DNA of 64,000 nt from Limivivens faecihominis (GCF_020686945.1 NZ_JAJEPR010000013.1:1-64000); one strand, 5' to 3'. Shown: positions 30,684 through 39,229, counted from the stretch's first letter. Notes: generated by a model not told the origin, from the letters alone. Numbers and translations: made by a program.

Positions 30684-33545
30684 ATGTACAAAATTAGAGA
30701 AAGATCAGCCGTATTATGTATAGCGATATTCATGGTTTTGGGAATGTGGGGGATGTTATCAGCACACTGCCTGGCTGTTGAAACAAATAACGATGAAACA
30801 CAGCCGCAGACCATCCGTATCGGTTCCTTTGAGGATACTTTCGATTATGTTGATCAAAACGGTGTCAGACGAGGCTATGGCTACGAACTTTTACAGGCTT
30901 TGGCAGGTTATACCGGATGGAAATTCGAGTATGTGAAATGTGACTGGTCCAACTGTTTTGATAAGCTTGAAAATGGCGAGATCGATATCATGGGTGATGT
31001 CTCTTACACCGATGAACGTGCGGAAAAGATGCTTTTTTCAGAGGAACCGATGGGTGAGGAAAAATATATTCTTTATGCGGATTTGTCAAATATGGACATT
31101 GAGATATCGGATTTCGAGTTCCTGGACGGGAAACGTGTAGGCGTGCTCTTAGGTACAGAGCCTGAAATCATGCTGACAGAGTGGGAAAACAGGAATGGGA
31201 TACAGACAGAGCATGTAAATGTGTATAATAATGATGATGTCGAAAAGAAATTAGCAAATCATGAGATCGATGCTTTTGTATCTCTGGAGGAATCCTTCTG
31301 GTCTGAACAGGGAATCTCATCCGTTACCACGATTGGCAAATCAGGCATCTATTTTGCGATAAATAAAGAGCGCAGTGATATCAAGGAGGAGTTGGATCAT
31401 GCGATGCGCCAGTTGGATCAGGACAGTCCTTTTTTCAAGGCAGATCTGTATAAGAAGTATTTTACACTTGATTACAAGCAGAGTCTTACTGGCAAAGAAA
31501 AGTCCTGGGTAGAGGAGCATGGTGGTATCCGGATCGGATTTTTGGACAATGATCCGGCAATCTTTTCCATGAGTGAAGAGACGGGAGAACTTACCGGTAT
31601 GCTGGCAGAATATTTTTCCTATGCCAAAGACTGTCTGGGGAATCAGATACTGGAATTTCATGTGCAGGCATATGATGATTATGACGAAATGCTTCAGACT
31701 TTGCAGGATCGTGAAATTGACATGATTTTTTATGTCGGCAGAAATCCTAATCTTGCAGAAAAGAATGGCTATGCACTTACCAATACAGCCTGGACCTACA
31801 GCCTGATGGCGGTAACAGATGAAGAATATTTCAATGAGGACGAGGTGTATAGCGTAGCTGTGCCAAAGGAAAAAGAAGCCTTAAAACAGCATATTGCGTT
31901 CAGTTATCCCCAATGGAAGCTGGTAGATTATGAATCATTTGCGGATGCGGCAGATATGATCCTGAATGGAGAAGCAGACTGTTTTCTCATGGGAACCAGC
32001 CAGGCACTGAAATATGATAACAAACGAAATTTCAAAAGTGTACCACTTACAAAAACAATGGAAGCATGCTTTGCCGTCAAAGGCGGAGAGACCACTTTTT
32101 TATCGATACTGAATAAAACCTTAAAGGCCATGCCGTCTGATATGCTTACCAGTGCACTTGCTATCTATGACAGTACGGCAGATAAGGTGACACTTTCAGA
32201 CTTTGTAAAAGACAATCTGGCTGTTGTTTTTGTCACTGCGGGATTATCTATGATCAGCATCCTTGGCATGATCCTTATACTTTTAAGAAAGGCAAGAAAA
32301 GCAGAAGCTGCCGCAAAGCTTGCAGCGAATGATACACAAAAGCTCAATGACAAGCTGGAGATCGCTTTGAAAAAAGCAGAGGATGCCAGTCTCGCAAAGA
32401 CCCGTTTCCTTAACAATATGTCGCATGACATCCGTACTCCCATGAATGTGATCCTGGGCTATGCACAGCTTATGGAGGATGAACTGAAAGGAAAAGAGCT
32501 GCCGGAAGCTTCTGAACATCTGAAGAAGCTGCAGCAGGCTGGAAACCTTCTTCTGTCGATCATAAACAATGTGCTTGACATGGCCCGGATCGAGAGTGGA
32601 AGGATGGAGATTGATGAGAACTGTACCCGGATCGAGGATATCCGGCAGACTTTGTTTGAAATATTTGAGGATGAAGCAAAGAAAAAGAAGATTGCACTTC
32701 GTTGCACGGTAAACGTAGAGCATGAGCATATACTGACAGATATTACCAAGGTAAAGGAAATATTTGTCAATATCCTGAGCAATGCTATAAAATACACTCC
32801 GACCGGTGGCTCTGTTATGGTAAACATAGAGGAATTACCCTGCGATGAGCCGGGATACATGAGCGTGAGGACCAGGGTGAGCGATACCGGGATCGGTATG
32901 AGTCAGGATTATCAGACAAAGATTTTCGAAGCCTTCACACGTGAGCAGAATACCACAAAGAGCAAGATCGCAGGAACCGGACTGGGCATGTCGATCGTCA
33001 GGAAATATGTGGATCTGCTTGGCGGAACCATAGAGGTAGAGAGTGAGCCCGGGAAGGGCAGCACCTTTACTGTCACACTGAAACACAGGATAGCGGATGA
33101 AAGCTATTATGTAAAAAAGCACATGGAAGAGTCTGGAACAGGCAGAGAAATCCTTGAAGGCAGGAAGATCCTTCTGGCAGAAGACAATGATCTGAATGCA
33201 GAGATCGCGGAAGCAATCCTTGGGCGTGCCGGCATTGAAACAGAACGTGTGGAGGATGGCCTTCAGTGTGTAAAACGGATAACGGAAATGCCGGCGGGAA
33301 CATATGATATGATCCTCATGGATATCCAGATGCCCCAGATGGACGGTTATAAGGCAACACGGGTGATCAGAGACCTGCCAGATCCGGAGAAGGCCGGCAT
33401 ACCGATCGTTGCCATGACGGCAAATGCATTTGAAGAAGATAAGAGAGAGGCTGCTGCAGCCGGAATGAATGCCCACATAGCAAAGCCGATCCAGGTCGAA
33501 CAGCTGCTCTCGACATTAGCGGAAATCATAAGGCAACAGGAATAA
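30684..33545 (+). CDS. Hybrid histidine kinase with two solute-binding sensor domains
   Basis: 953 residues. Signal or anchor segment (7-32), two tandem family 3 solute-binding domains (~40-255 and ~270-500), membrane segment near 506-535, coiled coil, HisKA with His581 (MSHDIRTPMN), HATPase (NILSNAIKYT, DTGIGM, GTGLGMSI) and receiver (LLAEDNDLNAE near 829, LMDIQMPQMDGY, KPIQ). This is the BvgS/EvgS-like Venus-flytrap plan. It is the last gene of the sensory operon and ends at a strong terminator. An ATG with GGAG 9 nt upstream was preferred to the upstream GTG. Confidence 0.9.
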   Translation: MYKIRERSAVLCIAIFMVLGMWGMLSAHCLAVETNNDETQPQTIRIGSFEDTFDYVDQNGVRRGYGYELLQALAGYTGWKFEYVKCDWSNCFDKLENGEIDIMGDVSYTDERAEKMLFSEEPMGEEKYILYADLSNMDIEISDFEFLDGKRVGVLLGTEPEIMLTEWENRNGIQTEHVNVYNNDDVEKKLANHEIDAFVSLEESFWSEQGISSVTTIGKSGIYFAINKERSDIKEELDHAMRQLDQDSPFFKADLYKKYFTLDYKQSLTGKEKSWVEEHGGIRIGFLDNDPAIFSMSEETGELTGMLAEYFSYAKDCLGNQILEFHVQAYDDYDEMLQTLQDREIDMIFYVGRNPNLAEKNGYALTNTAWTYSLMAVTDEEYFNEDEVYSVAVPKEKEALKQHIAFSYPQWKLVDYESFADAADMILNGEADCFLMGTSQALKYDNKRNFKSVPLTKTMEACFAVKGGETTFLSILNKTLKAMPSDMLTSALAIYDSTADKVTLSDFVKDNLAVVFVTAGLSMISILGMILILLRKARKAEAAAKLAANDTQKLNDKLEIALKKAEDASLAKTRFLNNMSHDIRTPMNVILGYAQLMEDELKGKELPEASEHLKKLQQAGNLLLSIINNVLDMARIESGRMEIDENCTRIEDIRQTLFEIFEDEAKKKKIALRCTVNVEHEHILTDITKVKEIFVNILSNAIKYTPTGGSVMVNIEELPCDEPGYMSVRTRVSDTGIGMSQDYQTKIFEAFTREQNTTKSKIAGTGLGMSIVRKYVDLLGGTIEVESEPGKGSTFTVTLKHRIADESYYVKKHMEESGTGREILEGRKILLAEDNDLNAEIAEAILGRAGIETERVEDGLQCVKRITEMPAGTYDMILMDIQMPQMDGYKATRVIRDLPDPEKAGIPIVAMTANAFEEDKREAAAAGMNAHIAKPIQVEQLLSTLAEIIRQQE

Positions 33546-33550
33546 GGTCA

Positions 33551-33589
33551 AAGCCAAACCACCGGTTTAGCAGGTGGTTTGGCTTTTTT
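33551..33589 (+). terminator. Terminator of the sensory operon
   Basis: A perfect 13-bp stem, AAGCCAAACCACC with GGTGGTTTGGCTT, is followed by a T run. Confidence 0.85.
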
Positions 33590-33728
33590 ACTTTATAGGA
33601 AAGACCGCCTTCGGTGCTCTCTTGAATTGAAGTTCTTCCTCGCTCATGCGGCGAATGTCCCTGGAAGACATTCCTTCTGGTGGGTTATCCATGTATTTTT
33701 TGCGTAGTTTCTCGATATCTGGTTTCAT
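33588..33728 (-). CDS. Small hypothetical protein (46 residues)
   Basis: An uninterrupted minus-strand frame starting MKPDIEKLRKKYMDNPPEGM and continuing with SSRDIRRMSEEEL. The NPPEGM...DIR.MSE.EL pattern recalls short uncharacterised proteins of Lachnospiraceae, but the usual acidic C-terminus is replaced here. The ribosome site is weak and the stop overlaps the sensory-operon terminator. It lies beside a truncated oxidoreductase gene, so it could itself be a truncated leftover. Function unknown. Confidence 0.4.
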   Translation of the reverse strand: MKPDIEKLRKKYMDNPPEGMSSRDIRRMSEEELQFKRAPKAVFPIK

Positions 33729-33763
33729 GGCGTTTTTCTTTTGAAACTGCCAGGTAAAGATTT

Positions 33764-34174
33764 AAAAAAACAGGCGGAAACTTGCCGATCCTCTGTCGGA
33801 TCAACGCAAGTGATGAGGTTGAGGGAGAACAAAGCGTACAAGACGCAGCAGCAGTAGCTGCATACCTGGAACAGGAATACGGTGTAAATGCTCTCCATGT
33901 AACCCGTGTGGTACACCTCCACGATGAATTTATGTGGGCGCCTGGCCTGGTCCATGGCGGTTTTAACGGGGATCTTGTAACAGAGATCAAACGTGCAGTT
34001 TCTGTTCCGGTGATCGCAGTTGGCCGTTTCACAGAGCCGCAGTACGCAGAACTTCTGGTAAAACAGGGACGGGCAGATCTGATCGCCTTTGGCCGTCAGA
34101 GTATTGCAGATCCGGATCTTCCAAATAAAGCACTCAATGGGCAGTTGGAAAGTCTGGCTCCCTTGATGAAATAA
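33764..34174 (+). pseudogene. Old-Yellow-Enzyme-family NADH:flavin oxidoreductase fragment
   Basis: About 135 residues matching the C-terminal half of the flavin-binding barrel: CRINASDEVEG, APGLVHGGFNGDLV, VPVIAVGRFTEPQ and DLIAFGRQSIADPDLP. The N-terminal ~200 residues and the C-terminal iron-sulfur/FAD/NAD portion of the BaiCD/2,4-dienoyl-CoA reductase class are absent. It has no own start with a ribosome site. The intact gene would be about 650 codons. Confidence 0.75.
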
Positions 34175-34180
34175 TAATGA

Positions 34181-34228
34181 AAAAAGCTTCTCTTTTGGAT
34201 ATCATAATATCTGAAGGGAAGCTTTTTA
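34181..34228 (+). terminator. Terminator after the oxidoreductase fragment
   Basis: AAAAAGCTTC pairs with GAAGCTTTTT with an internal interrupted stem; T-rich tail. Confidence 0.65.
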
Positions 34229-34250
34229 TATGACAAGATATGTATCATAA

Positions 34251-34279
34251 TTGACAGAAGAAATAAGTCGAATTAAAAT
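34251..34279 (+). promoter_or_regulatory. Promoter of the VOC gene
   Basis: TTGACA (34251-34256) and TAAAAT (34274-34279) have a 17-nt spacer. The ~95-nt leader (34286-34382) can form an ACCG-TAA-CGGT hairpin flanked by GTCA/TGAC; no known riboswitch class was recognised. Confidence 0.7.
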
Positions 34280-34382
34280 GAAAGATAAGATATGTTCCGC
34301 AGAGTATCTGCCGGAGCGGGAGTTGTCATAAAACCGTAACGGTTGTGACGCGTACCAAGAGAAGAAAGGATGGAAATTAAAA

Positions 34383-34775
34383 ATGGATTTGAGAGAGCAG
34401 ATGAACGGGATCCAGCACGTTGGAGTTCCAACAAATGATATGGAAACCACTGTTAAATTTTATGAAGCACTTGGATTCGAGGTGGCATTTCAGACGGTAA
34501 ACGAAGCTGCCAATGAGAAGGTCACTTTTCTAAAACTGGGCAATCTTGTGATCGAGGCATATGAAAATAAGGCCGCAAAGCTGGAATCCGGTGCGATCGA
34601 TCATGTAGCCATTGATGTGAAAAATATTGAGAAAGTGCATGAGATGGTTACTGCCGCAGGCCTGAACACCACCAGGGATGAGATCCATTTCCTGCCGTTC
34701 TGGGAGAATGGAGTAAAGTTCTTTACCATTGAAGGTCCGAATAAAGAAAAGGTCGAGTTCAGCCAGCATCTGTAG
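34383..34775 (+). CDS. VOC (glyoxalase/bleomycin resistance) family protein
   Basis: 130 residues with the paired beta-alpha-beta-beta-beta modules of the vicinal-oxygen-chelate fold: IQHVGVPTNDMETTVKFYEALGF in two parts, AIDHVAIDVKNIEK and the final FFTIEGPNKEKVEFSQ. Metal-ligand candidates are His15 and Glu60 in module one and His74 and the late Glu in module two. Members include lactoylglutathione lyase-like and methylmalonyl-CoA epimerase-like enzymes; the substrate cannot be told. It has its own promoter and a GAAAGGATGG ribosome site. Confidence 0.8.
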   Translation: MDLREQMNGIQHVGVPTNDMETTVKFYEALGFEVAFQTVNEAANEKVTFLKLGNLVIEAYENKAAKLESGAIDHVAIDVKNIEKVHEMVTAAGLNTTRDEIHFLPFWENGVKFFTIEGPNKEKVEFSQHL

Positions 34776-34833
34776 AGAAAATGCGCCTGTTGAATGTTCT
34801 GAAAAATGGTGTAAAATAAAAGAAGGTGAAAAC

Positions 34834-35736
34834 TTGAAGAACGAGCTTTATCAAAGCTGTACGCTTTGTCCGAGAGAGTGTCATGCAGACCGCCTTTCCG
34901 GAAAAAAAGGAGCCTGCGGGGAAAATTCCGTGCTCCGTGTGGGAAGGGCAGCACTCCATATGTGGGAAGAACCCTGTATTTCCGGAACCAGAGGCTCCGG
35001 GACGGTATTTTTTTCCGGCTGTTCTCTGGGCTGCATTTTCTGTCAGAACCGGGAACTTTCTTATGGCGGTCTTGGAAAAGAGATCAGCGAAGAACGGCTT
35101 GCAGAGATTTTTCTGGAACTTCAGGAAAAAGGGGCGGCCAATATCAACCTGGTGACGGGAGAGCATTTTGTTCCCGGGATCCTGGAGGGGCTGACACTTG
35201 CAAAAGAACAGGGACTGACACTTCCGGTAGTCTATAATTCCAGCGGCTATGAAAAGCCGGAAACGATCCGTCTTCTGAAGGGTTCCGTAGATATCTGGCT
35301 TCCGGATTTTAAATACTGGGATGATGAACTGGGACTTCGTTTTTCCGGAGTACCGGATTACCGGGAACGGGCAATGAAGGCCATTGACGAGATGGTCTGT
35401 CAGACAGGGGCGTGCGTGTTTGATGAGGAAGGCTATCTCAGGAAAGGGGTCGTTGTCCGTCATCTTCTCTTGCCCGGGCATGTGAAAAATTCCAGAGAAG
35501 TGCTTCGTTATCTTCATGACACCTATGGAAACCGGATCTATATCAGCATTATGAGCCAGTATACGCCGCTTTCGAAGGACCTGCCCTTTGAGGAACTTAA
35601 CCGGAAAGTGACCAGGCGGGAGTATGAGCGGCTTTTGGATTATGCCCTGGAACTGGGAATCGAAAATGGATTTTTCCAGGAAGGGGAAGCAGCAAAAGAG
35701 AGCTTTATCCCTGATTTCAACGGGGAAGGCGTCTGA
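34834..35736 (+). CDS. Radical SAM protein of the COG1313 (PflA-like) group
   Basis: 300 residues. The N-terminal CTLCPRECHADR motif precedes the radical SAM triad CSLGCIFC (near residue 66-73), GEHFVPGILE and a (beta/alpha)6-like barrel. The group is annotated as pyruvate formate-lyase activase-like, but true PFL activation is unproven. The TTG start was chosen because AAGGTG lies just upstream; in-frame codons further upstream overlap the VOC gene. Its partner protein is not evident: the next gene is a PTS IIA protein. Confidence 0.8.
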   Translation: MKNELYQSCTLCPRECHADRLSGKKGACGENSVLRVGRAALHMWEEPCISGTRGSGTVFFSGCSLGCIFCQNRELSYGGLGKEISEERLAEIFLELQEKGAANINLVTGEHFVPGILEGLTLAKEQGLTLPVVYNSSGYEKPETIRLLKGSVDIWLPDFKYWDDELGLRFSGVPDYRERAMKAIDEMVCQTGACVFDEEGYLRKGVVVRHLLLPGHVKNSREVLRYLHDTYGNRIYISIMSQYTPLSKDLPFEELNRKVTRREYERLLDYALELGIENGFFQEGEAAKESFIPDFNGEGV

Positions 35737-35763
35737 AAAACAGAAAAACGAGGGGGGATTGGC

Positions 35764-36255
35764 ATGTTTTCATTTGTAAAGAAAAAAGAAAATCAGGAAC
35801 CGGAAAGACTTACCGCTTTTCTTGATGGAAAGGTCATTCCGATCGCAGAAGTGCCGGATCAGGTATTTTCCGCAGGGATCATGGGTGACGGCGTGGCGAT
35901 CGAGCCGGAAAACCATGTGGTGACAGCACCGGCAGCAGCAGAAGTAACCGCAGTCATGGAAGATTCCAGACATGCGCTGGGGCTGAAATTTGCCAATGGC
36001 GTGGAGTGTCTGATCCATGTAGGTCTTGATACGGTCGATATGAAGGGGAAAGGTTTTCAGCTTCATGTAAGTCTGGGAGAAAAAGTGGAAAAAGGAGCGC
36101 CGCTCATCACCTTTTCACCGGAAGAGATCAAAAAGGCGGGTCATATGGCTCTGACGATCCTGGCAGTGACGGATGAAGCCGGGGTAAAGAAGATCCATTT
36201 TCACACGGGGATCCATGCAACGGCGGGAGAAACGGTGATCGCAGACTTTGAATAA
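35764..36255 (+). CDS. PTS glucose-type EIIA protein
   Basis: 163 residues matching the Crr/EIIA-Glc family: IMGDGVAIEP, the HALGLKF histidine and the phospho-acceptor ECLIHVGLDTV (His near residue 85). It receives phosphate from HPr and passes it to a sugar permease. No EIIB/EIIC gene is adjacent, so it acts in trans with another permease or is regulatory. GAGGGGGATTGGC precedes the ATG; a terminator follows. Confidence 0.88.
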   Translation: MFSFVKKKENQEPERLTAFLDGKVIPIAEVPDQVFSAGIMGDGVAIEPENHVVTAPAAAEVTAVMEDSRHALGLKFANGVECLIHVGLDTVDMKGKGFQLHVSLGEKVEKGAPLITFSPEEIKKAGHMALTILAVTDEAGVKKIHFHTGIHATAGETVIADFE

Positions 36256-36257
36256 AG

Positions 36258-36308
36258 GAAAGACTTCGGGAAACGGAACAGGAAAAGCGTTTTCCGGGGT
36301 CTTTTTTT
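36258..36308 (+). terminator. Terminator of the EIIA gene
   Basis: An imperfect stem AAAGACTTCGGGAAA with TTTTCCGGGGTCTTT is followed by Ts. Confidence 0.6.
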
Positions 36309-36348
36309 GATACGATGCTTTCTGAAAAACTTATCTGGAGGAAGAAAA

Positions 36349-36612
36349 ATGGAAAGTATGTTTCAAGAAATGGCAGAGCTCTGGCTGGGGAACATCCGCT
36401 GCCGGGATGAGGAACTTACCACCCGCTGCATAGAGAGCGGTGTGGACATCAAAGCATTGAGTGAGATCCTCGGTCATGCAAGCGTCAATATTACGCTGAA
36501 CCGCTATGTCCATTCCTCGCCGGAAATGAAGAGACGGAATATGGAGAAGGTACGGCCTTTGTGCAGGTCTGACAAAGTGACGGAAGAAGTCTCCCCAATA
36601 TTGGCAGATTAG
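36349..36612 (+). pseudogene. Internally deleted tyrosine recombinase (phage-type integrase)
   Basis: 87 codons. The first ~20 (FQEMAELWLGNIRCR) resemble the N-terminal arm domain of clostridial integrases. The rest (CIESGVDIKALSEILGHAS followed by VNITLNRYVHSS) is the catalytic C-terminus with the conserved His and the nucleophile Tyr. The central ~250 residues, including the first catalytic Arg, are missing, so it is inactive. The ribosome site GGAGGAAG and start remain. It marks a former integrated element just upstream of the amino-acid transporter genes. Confidence 0.75.
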
Positions 36613-36663
36613 TAGAAAAATACAATGATGGTGAAAAAAGACAGAGAAACCGGAATTTGGCAG

Positions 36664-36692
36664 TTGACAAGCAAAGAAAAGAATGTTAATTT
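36664..36692 (+). promoter_or_regulatory. Candidate promoter of the amino-acid ABC transporter
   Basis: TTGACA (36664-36669) is followed after 17 nt by TAATTT, a weak -10. AGGAGG lies 10 nt before the start codon of the binding protein. Confidence 0.45.
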
Positions 36693-36735
36693 TAGGAAAG
36701 ATGTTTTAACTAAATATTTAGGAGGATGTATAATT

Positions 36736-37584
36736 ATGAAAAAGCGTATCGTAGCAGTAATGTTGACCGCAATCATGGCAGTCGTTCCGATGGCAGCTTA
36801 TGCTTCCGAGACCGAGACCGAGACTGAGACAGCAGCAGCGGAGACAGAGGGTGCCTCCGAAGCAGAAAGCGAGACTGAGAAAAAAGTAGATCTGACCGGC
36901 CTGACCATCGGCGTACAGCTGGGAACCACGGGAGATCTTTCCGTTACCGACGAGTACGGCGACGATGCAGTAGAGCGTTACAATAAAGGTTTTGAGGCCG
37001 TGCAGGCTCTGGTACAGGGCAAGATCGATGCCGTTGTCATCGACGAGCTTCCGGCTGAGGAGTTTGTAAAATCCGTTGACGGTCTGAAAATCCTGCAGAG
37101 TGCATACAGCCAGGAGGATTACGCCATCTGCTTTAAAAAGGACAATACAGACCTCTGCGACAAGGTAAACGAGGCCATCAAAGAGCTGAAAGACGAGGGA
37201 ACCTTCGATCAGATCGCCAATTCCTACATCGGCGACAGCGCCGGAGAGAATTACTACGAGTCTCCGGAAGATGTTGACCGTTCCAACGGTACCCTGACCA
37301 TGGCTACTAACGCAGAGTTCCCGCCCTATGAATATTATGAGAGTGAAGAGATCACCGGTCTCGATGTAGACTTCGCTCAGGCTATCTGTGATAAACTGGG
37401 TATGGAGCTTGAGGTTGAGGATATGGCTTTCGATTCCATCATCCCGGCAGTCAACAGCGGAAAAGCAGATATGGGTGTTGCAGGTATGACCGTAACTCCG
37501 GACCGTGAGAAAGAGGTTCTGTTCTCCGACAGCTACTACAGCTCCAAACAGGTTATCATCGTAAAGGAAGACTTCGAGGAGTAA
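36736..37584 (+). CDS. Amino-acid ABC transporter binding protein with circularly permuted lobes
   Basis: 282 residues. Signal peptide (MKKRIVAVMLTAIMAVVPMA) and an acidic ETETET linker. The mature protein begins with what is normally the second half of a family 3 binding protein (LTGLTIGVQLGTTGDL, YNKGFEAVQALVQGKIDAV, DEGTFDQIANSYIG). It is followed by the normal first half (GTLTMATNAEFPPYEYYES, DVDFAQAICDKLGM, FDSIIPAVNSGKADMGVAG) and ends at the usual hinge (KQVIIVKEDFEE). All blocks are present once, so it looks like a circular permutant rather than a truncation. Permease and ATPase genes follow, so it may still work. Confidence 0.8.
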   Translation: MKKRIVAVMLTAIMAVVPMAAYASETETETETAAAETEGASEAESETEKKVDLTGLTIGVQLGTTGDLSVTDEYGDDAVERYNKGFEAVQALVQGKIDAVVIDELPAEEFVKSVDGLKILQSAYSQEDYAICFKKDNTDLCDKVNEAIKELKDEGTFDQIANSYIGDSAGENYYESPEDVDRSNGTLTMATNAEFPPYEYYESEEITGLDVDFAQAICDKLGMELEVEDMAFDSIIPAVNSGKADMGVAGMTVTPDREKEVLFSDSYYSSKQVIIVKEDFEE

Positions 37585-37612
37585 GGTTTCACGAAATCTG
37601 ATAAGAAAGCAG

Positions 37613-37648
37613 GCAGGGGAGCCGGAATGTACGGTTCCCCTGCTTTTG
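37613..37648 (+). terminator. Attenuating terminator between binding protein and permease genes
   Basis: A 12-bp stem (GCAGGGGAGCCG with CGGTTCCCCTGC, one wobble) is followed by TTTT. Such hairpins raise binding protein over permease levels. Confidence 0.75.
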
Positions 37649-37673
37649 CAGTAAAAGGATGTGAGGTAAAATT

Positions 37674-38363
37674 ATGGAATGGCTGCTTGGGCAGATTTAT
37701 AGCAACTTTATTGAGGATCACCGGTGGCGTTACCTGACCAACGGCTTGAAGGTTACTTTGGAAGTCACCTTCTTTGCCGTGATCATCGGTATCGTCCTGG
37801 GTCTTCTGATCGCCGTTGTGCGGTCCACTTACGTCAAGACCGGCAAACTGAAGATTGCCAATTTCCTCTGCGGGCTCTATATCACCGTGATCCGTGGAAC
37901 GCCGGTTGTGGTACAGCTTTTGATTATTTACTTTGTTGTGTTCGGTTCTGTGAAGATCGACAAGGTTCTGGTGGCTATCATGGCCTTCGGCCTGAACTCC
38001 GGCGCTTATGTGGCTGAGATCTTCCGTTCCGGTATCATGTCCATTGACAACGGACAGTTTGAGGCAGGAAGAAGCCTGGGCTTCAGCTACTGGAAGACGA
38101 TGCTTTACATTATCATGCCCCAGGCCTTCAAGAACGTGCTTCCGGCTCTCGGAAACGAGTTCATCGTTCTCCTGAAAGAGACCTCCGTTGCCGGTTACAT
38201 TGCCCTGGAGGATCTGACCAAGGGCGGCGATATCATCCGAAGCCGTACCTTCAGCGCATTTTTCCCGCTGATCACGGTAGCGCTGATTTATCTTATCATG
38301 GTGACGATCTTCACCAAACTGGTAGGTATTCTGGAAAGGAGGCTGCGTAACAGTGACCACTAA
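37674..38363 (+). CDS. Amino-acid ABC transporter permease (HisM/GlnP type)
   Basis: 229 residues with about five membrane segments and the EAA-type coupling motif (SGIMSIDNGQFEAGRSLGFS, then ALGNEFIVLLKETSVAGYIAL in two parts). This family forms a homodimeric channel for polar amino acids. The upstream gene supplies the binding protein and the next, overlapping by 11 nt, the ATPase. Confidence 0.88.
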   Translation: MEWLLGQIYSNFIEDHRWRYLTNGLKVTLEVTFFAVIIGIVLGLLIAVVRSTYVKTGKLKIANFLCGLYITVIRGTPVVVQLLIIYFVVFGSVKIDKVLVAIMAFGLNSGAYVAEIFRSGIMSIDNGQFEAGRSLGFSYWKTMLYIIMPQAFKNVLPALGNEFIVLLKETSVAGYIALEDLTKGGDIIRSRTFSAFFPLITVALIYLIMVTIFTKLVGILERRLRNSDH

Positions 38364-39105
38364 CAAAGGAGAGGTCCTGATCCGGACCGAAAATCTGAAA
38401 AAAGTATTCCCGGGCGGCCTGCATGCCTTAAACGGGGTGAACCAGGAGATCCGAAAAGGTGAGGTAGTCGTTATTGTAGGTCCTTCCGGAAGTGGAAAAT
38501 CCACGTTTCTCCGTTCTTTGAACCTTCTGGAGGTTCCCACAGAGGGCCATATCTATTTCGACGGTACGGACCTGACAGGAAAAAAAGTGGATCTGGACAA
38601 ACACAGACAGCGTATGGGAATGGTGTTCCAGCACTTTAACCTGTTCCCGCATATGACGATCCTGAAAAATATGACGCTGGCGCCGATGAAGCTTCAGAAG
38701 CGCCCGAAGGAAGAAGTGGAAAAACAGGCCATGGAGCTTCTTCAGAGAGTCGGCCTGGCAGACCGGGCCAACGCTTATCCGAGCCAGCTGTCCGGTGGCC
38801 AGAAACAGCGTATCGCGATTGTCCGGGCGCTCTGCATGAACCCGGAGGTCATGCTTTTTGACGAGCCCACTTCCGCTCTGGACCCGGAGATGGTAGGCGA
38901 GGTCTTAACGGTTATGAAGGAACTGGCGAAAGAGCATATGACGATGGTGGTTGTCACTCATGAGATGGGCTTTGCCCGGGAGGTGGCAGACCGGGTGCTC
39001 TTCATGGCGGACGGCCAGGTACAGGAAGAGAACGATCCGGAAACCTTCTTCGAGCATCCGAAGAGCGAACGCCTCCAGACCTTCTTAAGCAAAATCATCA
39101 AATAA
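38353..39105 (+). CDS. glnQ: Amino-acid ABC transporter ATP-binding protein (GlnQ type)
   Basis: 250 residues: Walker A GPSGSGKST (near residue 44), Q-loop QHFNLFPHMT, signature LSGGQKQR, Walker B VMLFDEPTSALD and H in VVTHEMGFA. The polar amino-acid uptake subclass is clear from sequence and neighbours. It begins with GTG inside the permease gene, after AAAGGAGG. Confidence 0.9.
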   Translation: MTTNKGEVLIRTENLKKVFPGGLHALNGVNQEIRKGEVVVIVGPSGSGKSTFLRSLNLLEVPTEGHIYFDGTDLTGKKVDLDKHRQRMGMVFQHFNLFPHMTILKNMTLAPMKLQKRPKEEVEKQAMELLQRVGLADRANAYPSQLSGGQKQRIAIVRALCMNPEVMLFDEPTSALDPEMVGEVLTVMKELAKEHMTMVVVTHEMGFAREVADRVLFMADGQVQEENDPETFFEHPKSERLQTFLSKIIK

Positions 39106-39113
39106 TGACGAGA

Positions 39114-39140
39114 GGAGTTCCGATAAACGGGGCTCCTTTT
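39114..39140 (+). terminator. Terminator after the amino-acid transporter
   Basis: GGAGTTCCG pairs with CGGGGCTCC (two G-T pairs) around a 5-nt loop, followed by TTTT. Confidence 0.6.
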
Positions 39141-39184
39141 CTTGTGAAATCAAGGCTTTTGGCGGTTTTTGCGAAAAAATTTTC

Positions 39185-39212
39185 TTGCATAAATTGGTGG
39201 CTATACTATAAT
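39185..39212 (+). promoter_or_regulatory. Promoter of folC
   Basis: TTGCAT (39185-39190) and TATAAT (39207-39212) have a 16-nt spacer. The conserved 43-nt leader motif begins 17 nt further on. Confidence 0.7.
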
Positions 39213-39229
39213 AAGACCTGGATACCAGA

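Noticed and set aside
36736..37584. Truncated or frameshifted binding protein
   Set aside because: Both lobes are complete when the order is swapped, the frame is open, and signal peptide and ribosome site are intact.
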